Shown: in pieces, positions 1 through 8,242 of the stretch
Numbering within the stretch: position 1 is the first letter of the stretch
Layout of the letters: each line of letters starts with the position of its first letter
Assembly (NCBI GenBank): GCA_016208165.1
Contig: JACQYL010000119.1
Span: forward strand, 947 to 64,946
DNA: 64,000 bases
From: Deltaproteobacteria bacterium
GTDB taxonomy: Bacteria > Desulfobacterota > Desulfarculia > JACQYL01
Reading direction: 5' to 3'
Made by a program: the position numbers and the translations under genes
The notes under the pieces: model-generated
Told to the model about the DNA's origin: nothing
What the model saw: the letters and a program-made list of their open reading frames with translations, nothing else
The model's database searches: none

Positions 1-1
1 C

Positions 2-2506
2 CTTTTATGCCTACTCCTCCCGTTGGCCTCCGTGCTCCTCACGCTGTTATGGACGCTCGGCCTCATGGCCTGGACCGGGACGGCCATGTCCATGCTCACC
101 ATGATCGTTCCGGTGTTCCTCATCGCCGTGGGCACGGCCTATTGCCTTCACCTGATGTCCGATTACGTCGATCGGGTGGAGCGATGTCCGTCCCGACGGG
201 AAGCCGTCTTCGAGACCTTCTCCAGGCTCACACTGCCTACGGCTTTGGCGGTTCTGACCACCGCCATAGGTATTGGGTCCCTTCTGGTCAACCGTATCGT
301 CGCCATCCGTGAATTCGCCATTTTCTCCTGCTTCGGAATCTTCAGTCTCCTGATTATCCTGCTCACTTTCTTTCCGTCGGTCCTGGTGCTCGCTCCCACG
401 CCGACGAAAAAGAAACAGGATTCCGCACGCGGTCGGCTCTCCGCCGCTTTCATAGAGTTGGTCATCCGCCTCAATCTCAAGCACCAGCGCGTCGTGTTGC
501 CGGTTCTGGGGATCGTCGCACTCGTCTGCGGCATCGGCGTCTTCCGCTTACAGATCCAGACCAACCCCATAGGGTACTTCAAGGAGAATACCCCGGTGAG
601 CCGTCACTTTCACGACATTTACCGGGACATGTCCGGGAGCTTTCCCATAAACGTGTTCATGAGCGGCTCCACGGACGACTATTTCGAGGACCCCGAACAC
701 GTGGCCGACATCGCCCGTTTTCAGAAGTACGTTGAAACTCTGCCGGAAGTGGACAAAACCATATCCTTCGCCGACTACCTAAAGCTGGTCAACTACGTGC
801 TGAACCGGTTCAATCCGGAATACTACGCCCTGCCCACGCAGGCCTATCAGATCAGGATGTTGATCAACAACTACAAAATCATCCTCGGAGAAGAAATGCT
901 GACCCGGTTCATGAATCCGAACTTCTCCGCAACGAACATCCTGTTGTTAACCCACATTTCGAGCTCCCGCGGTTTCCTGCGGACGCGAGACATGATCCTG
1001 GCCTACGCGCACAGTGATTTTTCGAAGGACATCCGATGGGACGTGACGGGATTCGGAATCGTTCTTTCCGCCAGCAGCCACCTGATCACCACCGGGCAAG
1101 TTAAAAGCCTTTCTCTCACGGTAGTCCTTGTCTTTGGAATCATGTTCCTGCTTTTTCTGTCGAGCAAAGTGGGGCTCATCGCCATTGTGCCCAACCTGTT
1201 TCCCATCGTCATCAACTTCGGAATCATGGGATGGTTCGGTATCGAGCTGTCCATGGTCACCAGCCTCATTGCCGGCATTGCCATCGGCCTGGCCGTGGAC
1301 GATACCATTCACTATCTGGTCCGCTACAATATCGAGTTCAAAAAGGATCTGGACGATACGAACGCTCTCGCCGCAACGCTCAGACATGTGGGCAGGCCGA
1401 TCGTGTTCACCAGCCTCACGATCAGCCTGGGCTTTTCCGTCTTGGCGTTCTCGAGTTTCAATCCAACGGCCGTTTTCGGCGTACTGATGGTCATCACCAT
1501 GATTTCGGCTCTGGTGGGCGATCTGATGATACTTCCATCCCTGATGCAGCACGTCGAGTTGGTCACCATCTGGGATCTGCTCAGATTGAAATTGGGGAAA
1601 GCGCCGGAGCTGGGAATTCCGCTGTTCCGGGGCTTGACCCGGACCCAGCTCCATTACATCCTCATGGCGGGTGCGCTCAGGAAATCCGAGGCGGGCGAAG
1701 TCCTGTTCCGGAAAGGAGATGCAAGCGATTCCATGTACGCGGTCGTATCGGGAGGCATGGACGTAGTGGACCACCCGATAGGAGAAGATCCCTCCAAAAC
1801 CCACGGAATCCAGAAACTGATCTCGCATATCGCGCCCGGCGATTTGGTTGGAGAAATGGGCTTGCTGCGCTCCGCGCCACGATCCGCCACGGTGATCGTC
1901 ACCGAACCCTCCGAGTTGCTCCAGATCAACTGGAAGATGCTCAAAAGGCTCCAGTGGCTCTACCCGCCGGCGGCCCATAAGCTGTTTTATAACCTGATGT
2001 CCTTCCTCTGCGACCGGTTGCAGCAGACCACCGAGTGCCTTTCCCAAACCAGCCACGTGGACGGTCTCACGGGCTTTTACGATCGAGACGATTTTCTCAA
2101 GATTCTGGAGATCGAAACCTACCGGGCGCGTCGCTACGGTACGGATCTCTCCCTGTGCCTCCTGGGAATCGAGTTTCAATCCACGGACCACCATCCCAAG
2201 GAACACGCCAAGGACCAATTGCTCAAACTGCTTGGTAGAAGTCTCTCCAAGGAGGTAAGGGACTGTGACACATTGGCCCGGATAGACGCCCGCACCTTGG
2301 CCCTCCTCCTTCCCCAGACCTCCTTGCCGGACGCCCTGCCGATCTCCGACCGGTTGCGACGCATTCTGCAGGGACCCGACTTTCAGACGGAGACGCTTCG
2401 GATCACGATACAAACAGGAGTGGCCGGTCTGAACCCGGGCGCCGGAGAGACCGGCGGAGAGTTGCTGGCTCATGCCGTGAGCGCCCTGGAAGCAGACGGC
2501 CGATGA
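2..2506 (+). CDS. RND/MMPL exporter fused to cNMP-binding and degenerate GGDEF domains (5' partial)
   Basis: The frame is open from the first bases of the window, so the true start lies upstream; the first in-frame Met is at 23 and gives 827 residues. Residues about 1-515 form an RND exporter half of the HAE3/MMPL type: several hydrophobic segments, a periplasmic loop, then a second hydrophobic block with the motif GIAIGLAVDDTIHYLVRY. Residues about 530-670 are a cyclic-nucleotide-binding domain with a phosphate-cassette-like GEMGLLRSAPRSATV. Residues about 680-825 resemble GGDEF (DGLTGFYDRDDFL, RARRYGTDLSL), but the signature is replaced by RIDART near residue 753, so diguanylate cyclase activity is unlikely. 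Inferred role: a membrane exporter of lipids or hydrophobic compounds controlled by a bound nucleotide. The fusion is unusual; the exporter family is secure, the substrate unknown. Confidence 0.85.
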   Translation, partial: LLCLLLPLASVLLTLLWTLGLMAWTGTAMSMLTMIVPVFLIAVGTAYCLHLMSDYVDRVERCPSRREAVFETFSRLTLPTALAVLTTAIGIGSLLVNRIVAIREFAIFSCFGIFSLLIILLTFFPSVLVLAPTPTKKKQDSARGRLSAAFIELVIRLNLKHQRVVLPVLGIVALVCGIGVFRLQIQTNPIGYFKENTPVSRHFHDIYRDMSGSFPINVFMSGSTDDYFEDPEHVADIARFQKYVETLPEVDKTISFADYLKLVNYVLNRFNPEYYALPTQAYQIRMLINNYKIILGEEMLTRFMNPNFSATNILLLTHISSSRGFLRTRDMILAYAHSDFSKDIRWDVTGFGIVLSASSHLITTGQVKSLSLTVVLVFGIMFLLFLSSKVGLIAIVPNLFPIVINFGIMGWFGIELSMVTSLIAGIAIGLAVDDTIHYLVRYNIEFKKDLDDTNALAATLRHVGRPIVFTSLTISLGFSVLAFSSFNPTAVFGVLMVITMISALVGDLMILPSLMQHVELVTIWDLLRLKLGKAPELGIPLFRGLTRTQLHYILMAGALRKSEAGEVLFRKGDASDSMYAVVSGGMDVVDHPIGEDPSKTHGIQKLISHIAPGDLVGEMGLLRSAPRSATVIVTEPSELLQINWKMLKRLQWLYPPAAHKLFYNLMSFLCDRLQQTTECLSQTSHVDGLTGFYDRDDFLKILEIETYRARRYGTDLSLCLLGIEFQSTDHHPKEHAKDQLLKLLGRSLSKEVRDCDTLARIDARTLALLLPQTSLPDALPISDRLRRILQGPDFQTETLRITIQTGVAGLNPGAGETGGELLAHAVSALEADGR

Positions 2507-2526
2507 ATGCTTCTTGACTTTTGAAT

Positions 2527-2542
2527 CCTTGTAATTACAAGG
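2527..2542. promoter_or_regulatory. 16-bp perfect palindrome
   Basis: CCTTGTAATTACAAGG reads the same on both strands. It lies 20 bases after the exporter gene and about 190 bases before the lipoprotein gene. It could be an operator or a short hairpin; no T-tract follows, so a terminator is not supported. Confidence 0.4.
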
Positions 2543-2733
2543 CTTATAAAGAAGCTGGGTGTGATTGATTCGGAATCCCAGATAGAGATTATATCCATCC
2601 TACAGCGAATGTTCGCGTTCTAAAGCGGCTGAAGAGAGCTCCGCCGGAAAGCGCGGAATCATGCGAACGGTTCGGTCCACTGGTGCGCGATGCGCGCCGT
2701 ACGCAAGCAGAACGGATAAAACGGGAGGCGACG

Positions 2734-3141
2734 ATGGTTAGAAAAGCGCTTTGCATGGTCGCGCTGCTGGCGTTTTTGGGCTGCGCGACACAGAAGCCGG
2801 TTCTGTATCCCAATGCGTATTACCAAAAGGTCGGCGGTTCTCAGGCGGAAACGGACATCGAGGACTGCTCCTTACGCGCCCAAGAATATGTGAACTCGAA
2901 CCAAGCGAGTGGCGTGGCGAAGGATACGGCGGTCGGCGGCGGTTTCGGTGCGGCCGTCGGAGCTGTGGGAGGGGCCGTCGTCGGCTCCGCGGGAAGAGGT
3001 GCGGCGGTTGGTGCGGCGACTGGGGCAACGGCCGGTCTCCTGCGCGGCCTATTCAGATCTTCGGAACCGGATCCCCTCTACAAGAGTTTCATGGAGAAAT
3101 GCCTGAGGGAAAAGGGCTATGAGCCCATGGGCTGGAAATAG
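2734..3141 (+). CDS. Glycine-zipper lipoprotein
   Basis: A 135-residue exported lipoprotein. The ATG at 2734 follows GGGAGG with good spacing and opens a short signal peptide ending in the lipobox-like FLGC, with Cys17 as the lipidated residue. Residues about 72-112 are a Gly/Ala-rich glycine zipper (GGGFGAAVGAVGGAVVG) of the kind that forms tight membrane-associated helices in small outer-membrane lipoproteins. The C-terminus has a further Cys (MEKCLREKGYEPMGW). Longer reading from 2683 is possible but lacks a ribosome site and would bury the signal peptide. Function unknown; probably envelope structure or stress. Confidence 0.8.
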   Translation: MVRKALCMVALLAFLGCATQKPVLYPNAYYQKVGGSQAETDIEDCSLRAQEYVNSNQASGVAKDTAVGGGFGAAVGAVGGAVVGSAGRGAAVGAATGATAGLLRGLFRSSEPDPLYKSFMEKCLREKGYEPMGWK

Positions 3142-3233
3142 CACGCACAGGTTACCATCCCGCGGGGGAGGACCCGGAGCTGAATGCGTGTTTTCTTTGA
3201 AACCTTAAACAATATAACTATCGATGACCTCGC

Positions 3234-3320
3234 AAAAAGTCCCAGGTTGTCGTGCCGGACTTGATTCTGTATCCAGAACTATTTGAAATTGCTGGATTTC
3301 GGCTTTCGCCGGAATGACGG
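3234..3320. repeat. Dispersed intergenic repeat (cgctttcgc-type)
   Basis: The stretch ending GGATTTCGGCTTTCGCCGG followed by aatgacgg resembles the short 'ggattcccgctttcgcgggaatgacgg' repeat that is scattered between genes in many proteobacterial genomes. Its core forms an imperfect hairpin (TTCGGC, loop, GCCGGAA). The surrounding 3142-3528 carries no gene I can support. Recognition is from memory of the repeat type and only one copy is seen here. Confidence 0.35.
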
Positions 3321-3528
3321 AAAACAACCGCCTTCGAGTTTTTACGAGTCTATCGACAGTTCTGAAAATATAGATGAATTGGACTATGATCATGCACACC
3401 AGTAGCGCATTGCAATACGCCCCTACGTCATTCGCGCTCTCATGTATCCCAGCGCCGTCATCATGCCCCGCTGATCACCATGGTTGTGTCCGAAACCTGG
3501 CAGGTCGCTGAGTGCCGAAGTGCTTCCG

Positions 3529-3744
3529 TCAGGCTACGGCCTTTATGTCCGCCGGCAGTCTCTGAAGGCTCAACTCTTTTAACTGCACCTTGGTACTCGC
3601 GTTGTCAATATCGATCCCTACCAGCCGGCCTTCTGCATCATAGTCCAGGACGACCCCCTCGGAGACTTCACGACTTTCCACACTTACCTTCTCCGAAAGA
3701 TCGATATAGAGAGAGTCCGTCTCCGGATAATAGTTCAGCTTCAT
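3529..3744 (-). CDS. DUF2283 family small protein
   Basis: A 71-residue protein with the DUF2283 pattern: an N-terminal YYPETDSLYIDL, then SREVSEGVVLDYDAEG and LVGIDIDNAS. Such proteins are small beta-rich folds of unknown function, usually encoded beside another short gene in toxin-antitoxin-like pairs. The ATG at 3744 overlaps the end of the upstream minus-strand gene by four bases (ATGA), so the two are translationally coupled. An antitoxin-like role is inference from this arrangement only. Confidence 0.8.
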   Translation of the reverse strand: MKLNYYPETDSLYIDLSEKVSVESREVSEGVVLDYDAEGRLVGIDIDNASTKVQLKELSLQRLPADIKAVA

Positions 3745-3995
3745 ACTTTAAACCCCCTGTCGGGAAAAGCGTTATGTATCGTTTTCCTGTCGCTGAGCGT
3801 AATCACTCGTAGTATCCGTCCTGCCAGTTCGGGAACCGCACCCCAGAACCGGAACCGGTTCTGCTCCTGACGTTCGACCTTGATCGGATGTTCTATGATG
3901 CGAATGCACCATTCTTCTTTCAGGTAGGGTCGTTTTCTCAAGACTTCTTTGACGAAGTATTCGGTATATCTGTATTTGTTCGCACCCGTCACCAT
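3741..3995 (-). CDS. Small protein paired with DUF2283 gene, toxin-like position
   Basis: An 84-residue basic protein (RYTEYFVKEVLRKRPYLKEE, then RFWGAVPELAGRILRVITL). The layout of short helices followed by a beta hairpin with a conserved-looking H (IRIIEHP) resembles the small partner proteins found with DUF2283 genes. It is upstream of, and overlaps by four bases, the DUF2283 gene. No strong ribosome site is seen before the ATG at 3995, so a slightly different start is possible. No catalytic motif was identified; calling it a toxin would be a guess. The 240 bases on its upstream side (3996-4236) contain no supported gene. Confidence 0.6.
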   Translation of the reverse strand: MVTGANKYRYTEYFVKEVLRKRPYLKEEWCIRIIEHPIKVERQEQNRFRFWGAVPELAGRILRVITLSDRKTIHNAFPDRGFKV

Positions 3996-4236
3996 GTCTG
4001 CGATAGGCCTTTTGTCTTACCCGCAACATAGAGGTCGCTCTCAAGAACGAGCCACATTTCTTGCATAACCCGGTCGGGAACCGCTCTAACATTGAAGACC
4101 AACAGAATGAGTATTTCATATTATCCCGGAAATGCAAAGGCACAAAGAAGCCGGGGCGATTCGCGCAGCGACGGTGGGCGCGGTTGGCCTTACAGCGGCC
4201 TGTCGCAATACGCACCTACTGCTCTGTGCACGCCGG

Positions 4237-4512
4237 CTACGATCTTGCCTTTTTCACATTGAATCCTTCAGGTAAAATCCAGTCAACCGCTTTTTTCAGA
4301 AAACCGGAAAATAACCCTACGACGGTTCTTCCAATGCCTTCGCGGCATTTGGTTTTGCTACACACCGTTTTCGACGAATCCACATTCGGAACATCTTGGT
4401 CTATTACAAAAAAATCGGATCTTAAATCCGGAAGTTGTAAATACATATGCAGGCGTCGATTAAGATCCGCATCCCTGTATTCCGCTAATATGTTTTCATG
4501 GCTTCCGGTCAT
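4237..4512 (-). CDS. Hypothetical protein, 91 aa
   Basis: A 91-residue soluble protein (MTGSHENILAEYRDADLNRR at its start, a hydrophobic stretch TVVGLFSGFLKKAVDWIL near its end). I do not recognise a family. It is supported by a strong ribosome site, GGGAGGA, eleven bases before the ATG on the minus strand. It is transcribed away from the GlxA-type regulator at 4683, so the 4513-4682 interval is a divergent promoter region and the two may be co-regulated. Confidence 0.55.
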   Translation of the reverse strand: MTGSHENILAEYRDADLNRRLHMYLQLPDLRSDFFVIDQDVPNVDSSKTVCSKTKCREGIGRTVVGLFSGFLKKAVDWILPEGFNVKKARS

Positions 4513-4533
4513 TTTTGATATCCTCCCTGTAGA

Positions 4534-4605
4534 TTAAGTCCTTACCTTTTCCCGTTGAGCGATCGGCTCATCCGGGATTTCGTGCTCCGTCCATTTGGCG
4601 CTCAT
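4534..4605 (-). CDS. Possible 23-aa leader ORF
   Basis: A short ORF (MSAKWTEHEIPDEPIAQREK) with a purine-rich AAGAGA before its ATG, ending 21 bases before the start of the 91-aa gene in the same direction. It may be a small protein or leader peptide, or chance. Codon content looks protein-like but the length does not allow a firm call. Confidence 0.3.
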   Translation of the reverse strand: MSAKWTEHEIPDEPIAQREKVRT

Positions 4606-4633
4606 GATATCTCTTGATTTTTTGTTTCTGAAG

Positions 4634-4647
4634 TGGCATATATGCCA
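4634..4647. promoter_or_regulatory. 14-bp perfect palindrome, candidate operator
   Basis: TGGCATATATGCCA is a perfect palindrome in the divergent interval between the 91-aa gene and the GlxA-type regulator, 35 bases before the regulator start. Its place suggests an operator, perhaps autoregulatory for the AraC-type protein, although AraC proteins usually bind direct repeats. Confidence 0.4.
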
Positions 4648-4682
4648 TATAAAAGTTGGATTACGCCAAACGGAGCGCCGAA

Positions 4683-5657
4683 ATGAAAAAAGTGACCATC
4701 CTGGCCATGCACAACGCCATGGCTTCAACGATTACCGGCCCCATGGACATTTTTTATCAGGCGGGAGTGATGTGGAACCATTTCAACGGGCAAGAGCTGA
4801 CGCCGTACTTTGACGTCAAGATCGTGACCAGTACGGGAAAGCCCTTTAAATGCCTGAACGGAGTTCGGATGCTTCCCCATGGATCCATCCATGACGTACA
4901 GGATACCGACCTGATATTGGTTTCTTCGATTTTGGATATCGAAAAAACCCTCCGAGTTCAAAGCGAGGTCATCGATTGGTTAAGAGATCGTTATCGCTTG
5001 GGTTCTCATATCGGCACCATCTGCAACGGCGCCTTCGTGCTGGCTGAAACCGGATTGCTGGACGGGAAAACCGCCACAACCCATTGGGCTTACGCGAAGC
5101 AGTTCCAAGAACGCTATCCAAGGATCGAACTCAAGCCCGAGCGTCTGATTACAGACGAGGGGGATCTGTTCTGCTCGGGCGGTTTTTACGCCGGGTTGGA
5201 TCTTTCTCTTTATCTGGTGGAAAAGTACTGTGGTCATGAAACGGCCTTAAAATCCTCGAAGTCCATCATTCACGATATCGGGCGTACGTCCCAGGCGCCT
5301 TATGCGATTTTCCGGTTTCAAAAAGATCATAAGGACCAACAGATTCTGGCGGTACAGGAGTGGATCGAAAACAACTTCGACCAAAACTTTGATTATGACG
5401 GCCTGGCGTTTGATCACCGTATGAGCCGGCGCACGCTGGAAAGAAGATTTAAAACGGCCACCGGTGACACCCCATTGACCTATCAGCAGCGTATCCGGGT
5501 GGAGGCTTCCAAACGACTGCTGGAAAACGGAGACCTTTCGTTTGATGAAATCACTTACCGGGTGGGTTACGAAGACAGCAGCTCCTTTCGTAAAGTCTTT
5601 TTGAAACGAACGGGCTTGCTGCCGACGGAATACAGGAAGAAATTCCAGAGGGCGTAG
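4683..5657 (+). CDS. GlxA family transcriptional regulator (DJ-1/PfpI + AraC HTH)
   Basis: A 324-residue regulator. The N-terminal half is a DJ-1/PfpI (class I glutamine amidotransferase-like) fold with the nucleophile-elbow-like GTICNGAFVLAETGLLDG (Cys114) and ATTHW; in this family the fold normally acts as a ligand sensor rather than an enzyme. The C-terminal 100 residues are an AraC-type double HTH (FDHRMSRRTLERRFK; FDEITYRVGYEDSSSFRKVF). The ATG at 4683 is chosen over one at 4656 because GGAG lies eight bases before it. It stands divergent from the 91-aa gene, with a palindrome between, and has its own terminator at 5732. The ligand is unknown. Confidence 0.92.
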   Translation: MKKVTILAMHNAMASTITGPMDIFYQAGVMWNHFNGQELTPYFDVKIVTSTGKPFKCLNGVRMLPHGSIHDVQDTDLILVSSILDIEKTLRVQSEVIDWLRDRYRLGSHIGTICNGAFVLAETGLLDGKTATTHWAYAKQFQERYPRIELKPERLITDEGDLFCSGGFYAGLDLSLYLVEKYCGHETALKSSKSIIHDIGRTSQAPYAIFRFQKDHKDQQILAVQEWIENNFDQNFDYDGLAFDHRMSRRTLERRFKTATGDTPLTYQQRIRVEASKRLLENGDLSFDEITYRVGYEDSSSFRKVFLKRTGLLPTEYRKKFQRA

Positions 5658-5660
5658 CAT

Positions 5661-5700
5661 GTAGGCCGGGTTAGCGAACGCAGCGCGCGTAACCCGGCAT
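5661..5700. repeat. REP-like palindromic element
   Basis: GCCGGGTTA (5664-5672) and TAACCCGGC (5691-5699) form a perfect 9-bp inverted repeat around a GC-rich loop. A related GGGTTA...TAACCC element is found at 39351-39370, so this is probably a dispersed extragenic palindrome. Confidence 0.55.
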
Positions 5701-5731
5701 AGGCCATCAGCCTGTCCGGCCCGCTTTATCC

Positions 5732-5752
5732 GTCCGGGCGACCGGACTTTTT
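5732..5752 (+). terminator. Intrinsic terminator after the GlxA-type gene
   Basis: GTCCGG, loop GCGA, CCGGAC, then TTTTT. It would end transcription from the regulator gene about 75 bases after its stop codon. Confidence 0.75.
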
Positions 5753-5755
5753 GAT

Positions 5756-5784
5756 TTGACACACCCCGTGCCGAATGTTATCGC
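5756..5784 (+). promoter_or_regulatory. Possible sigma-70 promoter for the HTH/methylase genes
   Basis: TTGACA at 5756-5761 is followed after 17 bases by TATCGC at 5779-5784, a weak -10. It sits just after the terminator of the previous gene and about 40 bases before the HTH gene. Confidence 0.3.
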
Positions 5785-5825
5785 TCTTTATCGTTTGGTA
5801 GCGAAGAAGAGATGAGAGGTTCCCG

Positions 5826-6035
5826 ATGGATCAAGGTAAGTGGTTGACCATGGACGAACTGGCCGAGTACCTGAAGATGGGCCGGACAAAGCTGTATCGC
5901 ATGGCGCAGGAAGGGGAAATTCCCGCTTCCAAGGTCGGCAATCAATGGCGCTTTGACCGGGAGGAAATCGACCAGTGGATGAAAAGCCAGCGGCCTTTCA
6001 GCGCCGGTCAGAAGCAGGAGGGCGTTGCACGATGA
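5826..6035 (+). CDS. Excisionase-type helix-turn-helix protein
   Basis: A 69-residue DNA-binding protein of the HTH_17/excisionase (MerR-like winged helix) type: WLTMDELAEYLKMGRTKLYR followed by GEIPASKVGNQWRFDREEID. Proteins of this type act as transcription regulators of mobile or defence genes or as recombination directionality factors. It ends in a TGA that overlaps the ATG of the methyltransferase (ATGA), so the two are translationally coupled. No integrase is nearby, so a regulatory role for the methylase gene is more likely. Confidence 0.85.
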   Translation: MDQGKWLTMDELAEYLKMGRTKLYRMAQEGEIPASKVGNQWRFDREEIDQWMKSQRPFSAGQKQEGVAR

Positions 6036-8242
6036 TCGAGAAAAACTTCGACATATCGTTTATCGCCGACCTTGCCCTGCGGGAAACACAGATTCAGCAG
6101 AACTACCGGCCCATCATCGCGGTTCATAAATGGTTTGCCCGTAGGCCGGGCACGCTGTTTCGGGGCCTTTTGCTGTCCGAGTTTTCTGATAGCCCATTGC
6201 GGGATGCCTTTTACAGGCCAAATGACTTTCCGAACGTCAGGGTCGCGGACCCATTTATGGGGGGCGGCACGCCTCTCTTGGAAGCGAACCGCGTCGGCTG
6301 CGACGTAGTCGGTTTCGATATCAATCCGATGTCCTACTGGATCGTGAAGCAGGAAATCGAGCACCTTAATCTGGCCGCTTATGATAGAGCGGCCGACTTC
6401 CTGCGCGGCGAACTCGAAAAGGATATCGGCCGCTTGTATCGAACGAAATGCGTCATCTGCGGTAACGAGGATTCTCACGTAAAATATTTCCTGTGGGTGA
6501 AAACGACTGTATGCCAAGACTGTGGAAAGGATATCGACCTTTTCCCAGGCTATCTGCTTTCCTCGGATGCAAGGCATCCGAGAAACGTTTTCGTGTGTTC
6601 TTCCTGTGGCCAATTGACGGAAACCGGAGAAAGAAACAATCCAGGCAAATGCGGTTATTGCGGCATTCCACTTTTGCTGAACGGGCCAGCAAGCAGGAAC
6701 CGTTGCAGATGTTCTCATTGCGGAGCAGGAAATAGCTTCCCCAACGCGGATTTCGGGCCTCCAAGACACCGTCTTTTTGCAATGGAATATTATTGCCCTT
6801 CCTGTAAAAGCGGCCATGCCGGACGATTCTTCAAGGCGCCTGACGAACAGGACCTTAGCCGGTTAGCGGAAGCCGAGGCGAGATGGGCTAACACGAGATC
6901 ACGGTTCGTCCCCGACGATGAGATCCCCTCGGGTGACGAGACGAATCGCCTCCACCGATGGGGATATAGGCGGTATCGGGAAATGTTCAACGCCCGGCAA
7001 CTTCTGGGGCTCGAACTGTCAGCCCGGATCATATCAAGAACTTCGAACGAACGTGTTCGAAACGCCCTAGCGACGAACCTGTCCGATCTTCTTCGTTACC
7101 AGAACATGCTTTGCCGCTATGACACTATGGCGCTTAAGTCACTCGACATCTTCTCCGTGCACGGATTTCCGGTGGGGCTTATTCAATGCGAATCCAATTT
7201 CTTGGGGATTCTGGACGCGAACAAGAGCGTTTGCGTGGGAAGCGGCGGATGGAAGAACATTATAGATAAATTTCGCAAGGCGAAGGCCTACTGCGACGCT
7301 CCGTTTGAAGTGAGACACGGGGGCCAACGAAAAGAAATAATGCCGATCAGGGGCGAATGGATCGGCGATCGTCTCAACGGTGGGACCACGGGGAAACACA
7401 GGGTAGTGGAAATTCATTGCGGAGATTCTGCCGCCGGCGACTTGCCGGAATCTTCGCTCGATGCGGTGTTTACCGACCCTCCTTACTTCGGGAATGTCCA
7501 GTATGCTGAATTGATGGACTTTTGTTATGTCTGGTTGCGACGATTGATCGGTGAAAAGGTTGAAGCATTTGGGAACGCATCAACGAGAAGCCGACAGGAG
7601 TTGACCGGCAACATAGATATGGGAAGGGATTTGCAGCACTTCACGGAAGGACTTTCTTCTGTTTTCCAGCGGATGGCAAAAGCGTTAAAACCAGGAGCGC
7701 CGTTGGCCTTCACATATCACCACAGCACGATCCAAGCCTACCTGCCTGTAGCCATCGCGATTCTTGACGCGGGTTTGACTTGTTCGGCTTCGTTGCCATG
7801 TCCTGCGGAAATGGGTGCTTCCATCCACATCAACGGCACGGGTTCTTCTATTATCGACACCGTATTTGTATGCCGAACGACTGGGATCGTTTCAAGAAAG
7901 ACTTTACCCCGTTCAGCGGAAGGGGTTGCCTCCCTCGTCCACGGAGATTTGGCTGACCTTCAAAAAGGCAATGTGAAGCCATCAATAGGGGACACGCGCT
8001 GTATTGCGTACGGTCATCTTGTCCGACTGGCGGTATGGAACCTACGGGGAGCTTGGGACGAGACAGCCGCCACATCCGAGAAGATTGCGGCGGTCTCCGA
8101 CTGGCTCCGGGATTTCGGCGGATGGGTTGAAGTCGAAAAACATCTCTGCGAGTCAAATTCTTGTCGTCGCCATGAACCTCTGTTCGCAGTGCGCGAATCC
8201 ACCGAGAAATACGGAATTGAATATGCCGACGTTTCCTTTTGA
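6032..8242 (+). CDS. DUF1156-type adenine-specific DNA methyltransferase with zinc ribbons
   Basis: A 736-residue protein of the DUF1156 / COG1743 DNA methylase type. Residues 1-60 carry the DUF1156 start (QQNYRPIIAVHKWFARRPGT). Motif I is DPFMGGGT at residue 73, followed by CDVVGFDINPMSYW, and motif IV is DPPY at residue 482, giving the order expected for an amino-methyltransferase acting on adenine or cytosine. Between them, residues about 140-270 hold six CxxC pairs (CVIC, CQDC, CSSC, CGYC, CSHC, CPSC), which should form several zinc ribbons for DNA recognition. GCAGGAGGG supports the ATG at 6032. Related enzymes belong to defence or modification loci, but none of the usual large ATPase partners follows here. 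Confidence 0.9.
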   Translation: MIEKNFDISFIADLALRETQIQQNYRPIIAVHKWFARRPGTLFRGLLLSEFSDSPLRDAFYRPNDFPNVRVADPFMGGGTPLLEANRVGCDVVGFDINPMSYWIVKQEIEHLNLAAYDRAADFLRGELEKDIGRLYRTKCVICGNEDSHVKYFLWVKTTVCQDCGKDIDLFPGYLLSSDARHPRNVFVCSSCGQLTETGERNNPGKCGYCGIPLLLNGPASRNRCRCSHCGAGNSFPNADFGPPRHRLFAMEYYCPSCKSGHAGRFFKAPDEQDLSRLAEAEARWANTRSRFVPDDEIPSGDETNRLHRWGYRRYREMFNARQLLGLELSARIISRTSNERVRNALATNLSDLLRYQNMLCRYDTMALKSLDIFSVHGFPVGLIQCESNFLGILDANKSVCVGSGGWKNIIDKFRKAKAYCDAPFEVRHGGQRKEIMPIRGEWIGDRLNGGTTGKHRVVEIHCGDSAAGDLPESSLDAVFTDPPYFGNVQYAELMDFCYVWLRRLIGEKVEAFGNASTRSRQELTGNIDMGRDLQHFTEGLSSVFQRMAKALKPGAPLAFTYHHSTIQAYLPVAIAILDAGLTCSASLPCPAEMGASIHINGTGSSIIDTVFVCRTTGIVSRKTLPRSAEGVASLVHGDLADLQKGNVKPSIGDTRCIAYGHLVRLAVWNLRGAWDETAATSEKIAAVSDWLRDFGGWVEVEKHLCESNSCRRHEPLFAVRESTEKYGIEYADVSF

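Noticed and set aside
947-2473. Long open frame on the minus strand opposite the exporter gene
   Set aside because: It mirrors the codon structure of a well-supported plus-strand gene, has a His/Gln/Gly-rich unnatural composition and no ribosome site.
3772-4215. 147-codon minus-strand frame overlapping the DUF2283 partner
   Set aside because: The overlapping 84-residue gene in the other frame is better supported by its coupling to the DUF2283 gene.
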